Assembly: GCA_964016885.1 (NCBI GenBank)
Contig: OZ024747.1
Span: 48,240,952 to 48,304,951, forward strand
Direction of reading: 5' to 3'
DNA from: Eledone cirrhosa
Lineage: Eukaryota; Mollusca; Cephalopoda; Octopoda; Eledonidae
DNA: 64,000 nt
Shown: piece by piece, positions 54,235 to 64,000 of the stretch
Layout: each line of letters begins with the position of its first letter
How positions within the stretch are numbered: position 1 is the stretch's first letter
Position numbers and translations under genes: made by a program
Notes under the pieces: generated by a model
The model's database searches: none
Seen by the model: the letters and a program-made list of their open reading frames with translations, nothing else
Told to the model about the DNA's origin: nothing

Positions 54235-54492
54235 GGTCTGTTCGGACGCTTTTTGCCTACTCCCAGTAAGTCGCTTTATTTACCTGTTATAATTATTTAT
54301 TGCTTAATGTTTCTTGTTGTGTAAGGGATATAAGCCCTTGGACTTTGCCCTGTGAAGGGGAAAGTATAATATTTGGGCCTTTTGGCCCAAATATTTGATT
54401 AATATTTGAACATTTTTCTTTTAAAAATAAAAAAAAACATGGCTCAGCAACGCCCCCAACAATATGTCTGCTGTCGTGTGACAACAGCGTAA
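54234..54492 (+). other. possible LINE 5' leader, opposite to the neighbouring LINE
   Basis: Contains a perfect 12-bp-arm palindrome (AATATTTGGGCC/GGCCCAAATATT, 54368-54395), an A-rich stretch, then ATG at 54439 with 17 codons (MAQQRPQQYVCCRVTTA) and a stop. The block resembles the start of a LINE ORF1 leader and meets the minus-strand Tx1 pieces at about 54493. Inference only. Confidence 0.35.
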
Positions 54493-54494
54493 AT

Positions 54495-55553
54495 GTTTAG
54501 AGGAGGGTTACAGAAATTCATACAACAAACACCACCACAAACAACGTGAACAAAGACAACAACACTGAGAACACTAATTTTTAGTAGACATCTGCCAAGA
54601 GGTCTGCCGAACAAGTCTGGCATGTACGCATAAAGCTCGTAGGGCAGACCACTCAAACCTGGCGATTTACCCCTCGGGCAGTCAGACATCGCTTCCCGTA
54701 TTTCACTTGCTGTTATCGGCTTTCCACAATACTGCACTGCGGTCTTCGAGAACTGCGGGAGTCCCTCGAGGTATGCACTGAAATTCATACTCCGATCGGG
54801 CCCGCCGCCGCTCCCAAACAGTTGAGCAAAGTACTGCTGAAAAGCCTCACATATCTGCTCGGGTTCGAGTAACATATGCCCATTTTGGTCAGGCAAGGGT
54901 TGAATTGTGGCTTTTTTACCACGTCGCGCCTCCACCACTCGGGCCCATTGGACAGCTTTTGTCCCCTCTTGTCCTAGAGCACGCGCTCTAGCTCTGACAA
55001 CGCAGCCTTCGTGTTTTGCATTGAAGAATTGGTCGAGTGCCAATCTTGCCGCAAGCACGTCTGTTGCGATGCCTGTCCTAAACGCCTCTTCTAGCTTTCT
55101 AACTAGCTCTCCTTCTACTCTATTTTCCTCTATCTTTACTCCTTTTCTAAACCTTATTGATTATACTCTAATTGCCCTTTTCAGGGTAAACCACCATCTG
55201 TTGTTGACGATCACACCCGTCAATGCACGCTTAACTAATTCGCTTATCCGGTCTCTGTAAGCTTTGCGCGCCGGGAAAGACGCGTTCAGATTCCAGTAAC
55301 TGGGTCCTTGCCTATGAAGTCTATCTAAGTCGACTTCACAGATCACAAATTTGTGGTCCGTGTAGCCGACTACTTTAAATTGTGGACAACCTACGCTAGC
55401 TTTATCTGTTTCCACCACATCTGCGTTTAGTGACCCGAGATCGTTAAGCAGGTGGCCCTGCTTCCAAGATGACCCCAGGCCACGTACATTTATACTGCCT
55501 ATTCTAAGTAAGGCCATGTTAGGTGAGGAATGGAGTAAGTGAGAAAGGATCAC
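54495..55553 (-). pseudogene. Tx1-type LINE ORF2, N-terminal part with endonuclease deletion
   Basis: Minus strand: start MALLRIGSINVRGLGSSWKQ (55518), the beginning of an APE endonuclease. It soon jumps to its end (GYTDHKFVICEVDLDRLHRQ, holding the DH catalytic motif), so most of the endonuclease is deleted. After a frameshift near 55170 come RLALDQFFNAKHEGCVVRAR, ALGQEGTKAVQWARVVEARR, EQICEAFQQYFAQLFGSGG and GKSPGLSGLPYELYAYMPDL, where the reverse transcriptase begins. It breaks off at about 54600. No catalytic motif is present. Confidence 0.8.
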
Positions 55554-55819
55554 CTACCCTGATCGCGTGGTAAGGGGACAGTCGAACCATCCCTTTGGCT
55601 GGTCCTGTGTGTCTCCAAGATGATGTCGGTATATATCCTTTTGGTAACCGACCCTCTGAAGTCTCCAACTGCGTTGGGGAATTTTTCTTTTAAATATTTA
55701 TAATGTTCTACCTTAATTTCAATAATATTTATATTTTTGGTAATGTTCTTGGTGTTGGTGGGGTGTAGTAATTTTTGTCTGTAATGTCTGTGTGTTGCTT
55801 TATATGTTCTAAGAGTTCT

Positions 55820-57399
<1,580 letters not shown>

Positions 57400-57400
<1 letters not shown>

Positions 57401-58075
57401 GCTACTGCTGCTACTGGTCTTGTTAGTGGTGCTGGGATCGTTGTTACTGTTGTTGTGGCTGTTGTTATTGTTGTTTTCGTTGATATTGTTGCTGCTGTTA
57501 TTGTTGTTGTTTTCGTTGATATTGTTGCTGCTGTTATTGTTGCTGTTGCTGTTATTGTTGATACTGTTGTTGTTGTTATTGTTGTTGTTTTCGTTGATAC
57601 TGTTGCTGTTGTTATTGTTGTTGTTTTCGTTGATATTGTTGCTGCTGTTATTGTTGTTGTTGCTGTTGTTGTTGATACTGTTGCTGTTGTTATTGTTGTT
57701 GTTTTCGTTGATACTGTTGCTGCTGTTACTGTTGTTGTTGTGGCTGTTGTTATTGTTGTTGTTGTTGTTGTGGCTGTTGTTATTGTTGCTGTTGCTGTTG
57801 TTGTTGATACTGTTGCTGTTGTTATTGTTCTTGTTTTCGTTGATACTGTTGCTGCTGTTACTGTTGTTGTTGTGGCTGTTGTTATTGTTGTTGTTGTTGT
57901 TGTGGCTGTTGTTATTGTTGCTGTTGCTGTTGTTGTTGATACTGTTGCTGTTGTTATTGTTGTTGTTTTCGTTGATACTGTTGCTGCTGTTACTGTTGTT
58001 GTTGTTGTGGTTGTTGTTATTGTTGTTGTTGTTGTGGCTGTTGTTATTGTCATTGTTATTGTCTTTCTCGACCTG
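57400..58075 (+). repeat. GTT/GCT trinucleotide array
   Basis: Imperfect GTT with GCT, ATT and TTTTCGTTGATACT interruptions, repeated in a higher-order pattern. Read on the minus strand in the ORF1 frame it gives Asn/Ser runs, so it may be an expanded low-complexity start of the LINE ORF1. Confidence 0.85.
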
Positions 58076-58109
58076 TTATTTTCGTTGTTGCTCTTCTTAT
58101 TGACGGTGT

Positions 58110-58626
58110 TGATGGCGACGATGATGATGATGATGATGTCGATGATTATGATGCTGTTGATGATGGTGGTGGTGATGATGATGATGGTTATGATGATGAT
58201 CGTGATAATGATCGTGATAATGATTGTGCTGTTGATGATGATGATGATGATGTGGATGATGACGATGATAATGATGGTGATGATGGTGATGATTGTAATG
58301 GGGATGAAGATGATGGTGATGATGCTGATGATGATGATGGCGATGGTGAGGATGGTCATGATGATGATTGTCATCATGATGATGGTTATAATGCTGATGA
58401 TGATGGTGTTGAATGAAGATGATGGTGATGACGATACTGATGATGGTGATCATGGTGATGATGATGATGACGATGATTGTAATGGTGATGATGATGCTGA
58501 AGATGATGCTGATGGTGGTGGTGATGATGATGATGATGATGACGATGATGACGATGATGACGATGATTGTAATGGGATGGTGATGATGATGATGGTAATG
58601 ATGATAATGGTGATGCTGCTGTTGCT

Positions 58627-58657
<31 letters not shown>

Positions 58658-58730
58658 ATTATGATGTTGATGGTGGTGATGGTGGTGGTGATGGTGGTGA
58701 TGGTGATGATAATGATGGTAAAAAATCAAA
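58110..58730 (+). repeat. GAT/GGT trinucleotide array
   Basis: About 620 bp of GATGAT with GGT, GCT and AAT variants. Long frames (Met-Met, Asp-Asp, His-His) are artefacts of period three. From 58740 to 59130 no feature is seen. Confidence 0.9.
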
Positions 58731-59139
58731 TCATAGAAAGACCAAACAATGAAGTGAGAAGAAGAAGAAGAAGAAGAAGCGCAGGTTAAATATCACCATA
58801 AATTTATTATCCAGGAATGATGATTTCCGTTAATAATCCTAGCTCCCAACAATTTGACATAAACCTGCTAAAACTGTCAAATGAATGACTTCATTTATTT
58901 AATAAAAAGACAAACAAAAACAAAATATTTGCGGCCGTGTCTTCCGGTGTTCTTAATTCATATTTTCTATGGAGGCTTCCGGTTAAAAGAAGAACATTTT
59001 AGATGGAAAAAAATGATAAATGACTCGAGATTTGTTATTATGTGCAGATGTTTTCGCTAATGAATCTACACCCCTTTTCCAATGTGCATTTCTATGTGTT
59101 CATATATGTAGTTTTTATTATTCTTATATTCTTTTCTTC

Positions 59140-59260
59140 AATCATTGGCCTGCGACCATGCTGGGGCACAGAGCCTTCAAAAGTTTTCAGTCGATTATAT
59201 CAACCCCAGTGGTTTGTTCAGTATTTATTTGTCCGACCTCGTTAAAAACAAAAGGTAAAG
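59140..59260 (+). mobile_element. SINE tail fragment
   Basis: GGCCTGCGACCATGCTGGGG, GTCGATTATATCAACCCCAG and a GTCCGACCTCGTTAA end correspond to a second SINE family, whose unit is tandemly expanded at 17351-17646. Confidence 0.55.
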
Positions 59261-59344
59261 CCGCATGTGTCTTAAATAAGACAAACCAATTTTTTCCCAT
59301 CAAATATCTCCTCAGTAATGTCCCTAAAGCCTTCGTCAAAATTC

Positions 59345-59545
59345 GGCAGTGATTTGACAGAGTTGTTAACGTGTCGGATGCCTTCGTATTTGTTTGGGTT
59401 TACTGCATTCTGAGTTCAAATCCCATCGCGGTTAGATTTTCCTTTCATCCTTACGAGGTCGATAAAATAAAGTACCAGTAACACATTGCGGTCGATTTAA
59501 TCGACTTTCCCCTCCCCCAAAATTGCTGGCCTTGTGCTTTCATGT
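59345..59545 (+). mobile_element. tRNA-derived SINE (worn head)
   Basis: GTGTCGGATGCCTTCG, GAGTTCAAATCCCATCGCGG, TTTCATCCTTACGAGG, GTCGATAAAATAAAGTACC, GTCGATTTAATCGAC and CTGGCCTTGTGC identify the 20174 family. Confidence 0.8.
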
Positions 59546-60417
59546 TATCCGAAACATGAAAATCAACATACTGATTGCGGACTTAGTAAGAGTGATGAGG
59601 AATGTGTCCCGCATGTGCAGTCCTCGAGAATTACAGAGACGCATACAACACTTTATCCACCTCATGCAGTTCTCTGGCTACATTCAGAGAGACAGGATCA
59701 GGGTATATAGAGGAGCCAGGACCAAATAGGCAAAGATTGTAGAAAATGATGCAATTGGGACTTGCCACATGTATAGGGCCACATGTATAGGGGCAAATTT
59801 TGGAATAAGAATTAAAAAAAAAAAAAAAAAATTTGGAATAAGAATTAAGAAAAAGACCCCCCAAAAAATCAACTCATGGTATGATAGCCATAAATACCAG
59901 AGTGTAATGTTCGATAATGCAAACCTCAGATGCAAACTAGCCTACAGATTTAGAAGGGCTCTAGACAAACAAAATAAAATTCTAAGATAGTTGAAAGACC
60001 AGGTACTCCCATAAAAGCCCGTTTCAAAAAGCCCTGTACTGATAGGAAATGCATAGTCTGCGAACTAAGCCCTCAAACTAACTGCAAAACTAGGAACGTA
60101 GTATATAGCATAAGATGTAGTGAGGGACAGTGTAGGAATAAGAACATAACATACATAGGTGAAACAGACCGTAGCATGGGAGAAAAGATAGGTGAACATT
60201 GGCGAGAACTCTAAGATGGGAAAAACTCATCAGTACTCCACCAAAATGCGAAGATGGAACATAGGGGCACACTAGAGAACATGGAGATAAAAATGATATC
60301 CACAAACAGAAAAGACGCAATGCTCCGACAAATCACAGAGGTGACAAACATAAACGAACTCCAACCAAAATTAAACAGAAAACATGAGTGGAATAGCAAC
60401 ATCACAACTAGTAATTA
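59546..60417 (+). pseudogene. Penelope-like element: end of reverse transcriptase and GIY-YIG endonuclease
   Basis: Plus strand: the reverse transcriptase C-terminus reads VMRNVSRMCSPRELQRRIQH and MQFSGYIQRDRIRVYRG. After a frameshift and an A-rich slip (59814-59830) come YDSHKYQSVMFDNANLRCKL and AYRFRRALDKQNKILR. In one frame from about 60035 follow a Cys cluster (CTDRKCIVC) and the endonuclease: NVVYSIRCSEGQC, ITYIGETDRSMGEKIGEH (GIY-YIG fold, with YIG and the Arg and Glu positions). The tail ends NRKHEWNSNITTSN at a stop near 60417. One in-frame stop lies at about 60211. The protein would cut target DNA for retrotransposition. Confidence 0.8.
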
Positions 60418-60559
60418 AGGACAAAATAAAGACATACAGACACACACAAATACCAAACTAATAAAACAAACCAGAGACACACAGATAGAACAAACAACCA
60501 ACTAGTGACAAGTAAACAAACACACACACACACGGATGTAATGCATGCGCAAACCAAGT

Positions 60560-60790
60560 ACCCAGCACACAACACACAAAAAACATGATGGTGTAGGACA
60601 GAACAAAGGGAGACAAAATAAGAAACCAGTCACTGAGGAGGTCACCGAATATGTGACGAAAGAGATTTGACAATATATAAGCAACCATCCGGTTATTGAC
60701 CCAACCAACTGGAAATTTATAATAAATTGAAGTGAAAACCAACAGGTGCGTGTGTTTTTATTGGCAACATGACCCTCCCAAAGTATAACA
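60560..60790 (+). mobile_element. Penelope-like element 3' terminal region
   Basis: It follows the GIY-YIG frame. It contains CACTGAGGAGGTCACC with GTGACGAAAG (hammerhead-like stem, 60631-60662), then CAACCAACTGGAAATTT, GGTGCGTGTGTTTTTATTGG and ACATGACCCTCCCAAAGTAT. The same terminal words form the foldbacks at 29262-29532 and 29814-30299, which ties those to this element family. Confidence 0.75.
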
Positions 60791-60959
60791 AAAAATGTAA
60801 ATTTCTCCACCCTAACATTTGAATTTTGACAGTTTTTATGCTAATTATGCGGCGTATTAACAGAGTTGTTAGAAGGTTGGATAGAATGCTTTGTAAAGCC
60901 GCCGAAGTCAAAATTGACTCTCATTCTCTCGATATTGATAAATTTAACAAATCAGTAGT

Positions 60960-61110
60960 GGGCGTTGGTTCTTCCTACATATCCTTCTCACTCACTTTTT
61001 TATTTCCCTGGAAGAAATCTACTGTGTACAGACCTGGCGAAGGATGGGTTCCACCAGATTTAAACTGCTCAAGAGACGATGGTGACCCATATAACTTTAT
61101 TGGGAGTTAA
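60960..61110 (+). repeat. dispersed repeat Q, copy 2
   Basis: CTTTTTTATTTCCCTGGAAG, then ACTGTGTACAGACCTGGCGA and TTCCACCAGATTTAAACTGC, resembles the minus strand of 40640-40745. From 61110 to 61600 I see only AT-rich DNA. Confidence 0.45.
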
Positions 61111-61606
61111 GGAACCGTGACATAGTATGACATACTATTAAAAAAATGCGGGAATCATTAGACGATAGACAGTAACAAATATCACATAGTCTACACACGT
61201 GATATAAAAACATAAAAATGTTCAAATTTTTCACTTTGTCATTTGTTGAGTTCTACAGGAAATGGATGAAAACCATGTTAATAACATTTTACTCCCAGGA
61301 AACGTAAGAAATAATTAACTAATTAGTTTCTTGTTAAAGGAAATTATTTTAGATCGATTCAATATAACATTTGAAGGGTAACGAGTCGATCTGGGATAAT
61401 ATTTCAAATTACATTAAATAAATAAATTTTATTATTTCCTGCAAAGTTAAACCTACATTTCTTTACCAATAATAAAATAACACAAAACTGATTGAAAGTA
61501 AAATCAAACAAACAATGTTTTCTTTTTAATATTTCATACATACATACACGATGGCCATTGCACAAAAAAAAAAAAAAATATTAATAATAATAATAATAGT
61601 GATTTC

Positions 61607-64000
61607 ATTTATTGGCCACAAGGGCCGACATATAGGGGATAATACAAAAGACAGGGACAGTGGGGCTTTACATATACAACGTGTAAACAATATAAATAAC
61701 ATAACAAAGTAACAAGAAAATACAACAAGAAAAATTCCCCAATAAGGGGGATGACCACCCAGGGTTCACAAAGGTACTCCACCAATCCTGAACGACCCGA
61801 CGCTTTGACAGCATCCGGGAAGGGCACCCCTCTACTCCTCAAATTTACCCACCTGCAAGCGCATGATCAGAGTAGGTCCACTCACACGGGCCATTCTCGC
61901 TACATTCACCCACCTTTCAGCAAATGTACTGGGGGGGGGGGGGGGGGGCAGCACTTCTCTCTCCACCCTCACCTTCCTTTCCAAGTGAAACTTGAAAAAG
62001 TTGATGAGGGATTGGCCGAAGAGAAAAGTGTCTGTCTTCAGTCCTTTCAACCTTGTCCACCATACAACCTCTATCACTACTGCCACCAGACAGGGTCGAT
62101 CTTCACTATGGACTCGGTCGATAGCCGGATCCGTTCTACACGCGACAACAGCAGTTCGACATAACTCCACAAGTCAGTAATGCACGGACACTGGACTAGT
62201 GCGTGCAGAACGGTTTCGTCGCTCTGCGCGCATCTCGAGCACGACCGTCTGACAGCACTTCCGTGCTTGTAGAGTTTATCTCGAACCGGCAGTGTCCCCC
62301 GGTAGCACTGCCAAGCGAGGGATTTTTGGAAATTATCCATCGTCCCAGGCTCGAAAGTCCTCCAGAACAGACTGGTTAGTTCGACTTCGTCGACGCCCAA
62401 AGCCTCTCTGAATGCGTCGTCGCACTTGCCCACCACTAATCCTCTATAGAACTCGAGAGTGGAAGTTCCATTGACCGCATTGCCCGCCTGGTAGAGGGCA
62501 ATGAGTGCCTGGCAACATTCCAGATGACAGTCACCCAGTCTTGGTCTCTTCTTGACCCAGGACTGCAACTCAGTCAAAGAGACGAGCTGCGGAAAACCCG
62601 TCTGACAAACGGCGACCACATCTGTTCACCGTTTAGGCAGAATATCTGGAGATGCCGCAGCCTCAGTGCATCATTAGCCACGGCATTCCCAGCCCTCTAT
62701 GTAGAGGGTGCTGGTAGCAGATGGACAACCTCACCAACGGAACCTGACCCCTCCACAAGAATTTGAAGAGGAGCCGTTCTAAGTTGGCGAGGCGCGAACG
62801 GGGGCAAAGAACGACGGTCAGGCGGTAGTAGATGACGGACGCGATGTACGCGTTCGCCACCTCCGCCCGACCATTCAGTGATAGCTTCCTCGCAGCCCAT
62901 TTCTGAGTGAGACTGGCTACCCTGACCGTCACCTCGTCCCAATTCTTATCCACCTTGAGGTCTGACCCGAACCAAATCCCGAGAAACTTTACCGGTCCGT
63001 CCATCCAGCGCCCAACGACGCTGTTGGACGGCATGGACTTGCCTCTCCAGGCTCCAGAGTCAATACGTACAGAGGGTGGGTGGGGTGGGGGGAGGGGTGG
63101 AGAGAGAGCACCCTTGACAGACCGATCGGGAGATCTGAAACGGTTCCGAGAGGTGGCCATTAACTTTGACCACCGAGCAGATGCCGCTGTGCATTGCAGA
63201 GATCCAACTTCTGAAGACGGGGCCGAAGCCAGCCGCCTTGAGGACAGCCTCCAAGTACCGATCGTCGACCCTATCGAATGATTTCGATTGATCTAAATTG
63301 ATCAGAGCCCTCTCTATGATGTATCGCATGAGGTTGTGGTTGTCGTGTATGGACCTGGTTGGGATTGCGCAAGTTTGCGCCTCCCCAACCAAATCCTCGA
63401 CGACAAGCACCAACTTCTTCGCTAACACCTTGGCCAAAATCTTAAACTCTGTGTTGAGCAGAGTTATGGGCCTGAAATTGTCTAATGTGTCCCTCTTGTT
63501 CTCATCTTTCCTTATCAGCGTCACTATGTCCCGGCTCACAGAACTGGGATTACTCCCGTTCTGCTGCCAATTGCAGTAGAGCGCTTTGAGATCGGAGAAC
63601 AAGTCTGGTATATTTACGTAAAGCTCGTAGGGCAGACCATCCAAACCGGGTGACTTGCGCCTCATGCAGCCGACAAGGGCATCCTGAATCTCGGCTGAAG
63701 TAATCGGCCTTTCGCAGCGCTCAGCATCGGCCGCCGAGAGTTGCGGCAAGCCATCGAGGTAGGGACTGAAGTCCGCCACCGTCTCTGACCCTCCACTTCC
63801 CCCGAACAAACGAGCAAAATGTTGGCGAAAGGCCTCACACATCCGCTTGGAATCGCTCAGCTCGTGTCCATCTCGGTCTGTCAAAGACCGAATCGTGGTT
63901 TTATTACCACGCTGCGCCTCTGCCATGTGGGCCCATCGAACAGCTTTGGTTCCCTCATTTCTCAGAACACGCGCCTTAGCTCTGACAATGCAACCTTCGT
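61607..64000 (-). mobile_element. Tx1-type LINE, 3' part (runs off the right edge)
   Basis: Minus strand. The 3' tail (GCCCTTGTGGCCAATAAATG, then ATT repeats) is at 61570-61640; the untranslated region follows, then ORF2 to the window edge. A run of 18 G lies at 61931-61948. This is the third sizeable Tx1 copy here. Confidence 0.85.
61830..63926 (-). pseudogene. Tx1-type LINE ORF2 with catalytic YADD deleted
   Basis: Minus strand: SKRMCEAFRQHFARLFGGSG, RKSPGLDGLPYELYVNIPDL, NFRPITLLNTEFKILAKVLA, LINLDQSKSFDRVDDRYLEA (motif A) and RSVCQGCSLS (motif B). Then comes a Pro-rich junction (63060-63110) that skips straight to GAWRGKSMPSNSVVGRWMDG, removing the YADD block. It continues VASLTQKWAARKLSLNGRAE, CYQHPLHRGLGMPWLMMH, LQSWVKKRPRLGDCHLECCQ and MDNFQKSLAWQCYRGTLPVR, with a Cys cluster (CSRCAQSDETVLHALVQCPC). 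Further frames down to about 61830 give FLFGQSLINFFKFHLERKVR. The endonuclease lies right of the window. Confidence 0.85.

Noticed and set aside
57455..58789. A 444-codon plus frame and a 346-codon minus frame
   Set aside because: They consist only of Val/Ile/Met/Asp or Thr/Ile repeats encoded by GTT and GAT arrays.

Overview
The window looks like gene-poor, repeat-dense animal DNA, most likely from a cephalopod mollusc and probably an octopus. The pointers are tRNA-like SINEs with a cephalopod-type 3' half, degraded LINEs of several kinds (an RTE-like family, Tx1, and lineages with a restriction-like endonuclease), very long TA, CA, GAT, GTT and CTGY arrays, and an intron-containing C2H2 zinc-finger gene with enlarged, TE-filled introns. 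The species call rests on recognised repeat style, not on a database search.

Layout. 1-7.3 kb: two RTE-like LINE copies in opposite orientation, both with a PHD-type zinc finger after the reverse transcriptase, plus two hammerhead-bearing repeats. 7.8-14.05 kb: the only convincing host gene, the 3' end of a C2H2 zinc-finger gene on the + strand (three exons). Its introns hold an internally deleted mariner element and a dead Helitron helicase. 14.05-17.7 kb: CCAG array, minisatellites, two TTAA-flanked MITEs and a SINE. 17.9-20.2 kb: LINE with a restriction-like endonuclease. 20.4-23.4 kb: a run of foldback repeats with hammerhead-ribozyme motifs, then Helitron ends. 26.1-28.6 kb: a non-autonomous LTR retrotransposon with a target-site duplication. 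29-36.5 kb: Penelope-like terminal repeats, two more endonuclease-type LINE fragments, another hammerhead foldback and a hAT-like MITE. 36.6-43.2 kb: SINEs, MITEs, minisatellites and a 70-bp satellite. 43.2-58.1 kb: a nest of Tx1 LINE pieces into which three Dong-like LINEs have landed, each at an ATT-repeat tail. 59-60.8 kb: a Penelope-like element with a GIY-YIG endonuclease. 61.6-64 kb: a Tx1 LINE that runs off the right edge.

Nearly everything except the zinc-finger gene is dead or non-autonomous. The most interesting theme is the number of hammerhead self-cleaving RNA motifs (CUGANGA core, GAAA, NUH cleavage site). I could draw at least five with intact cores by eye, several at the apex of long inverted repeats, together with related decayed copies. 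Their neighbours, and the presence of a GIY-YIG Penelope-like element with the same terminal sequences, suggest that they are terminal repeats of Penelope-like retroelements or small non-autonomous relatives. The second theme is the repeated insertion of Dong-like LINEs into the TAA-repeat tails left by Tx1 LINEs. All calls were made by reading; none was checked by alignment or folding software.
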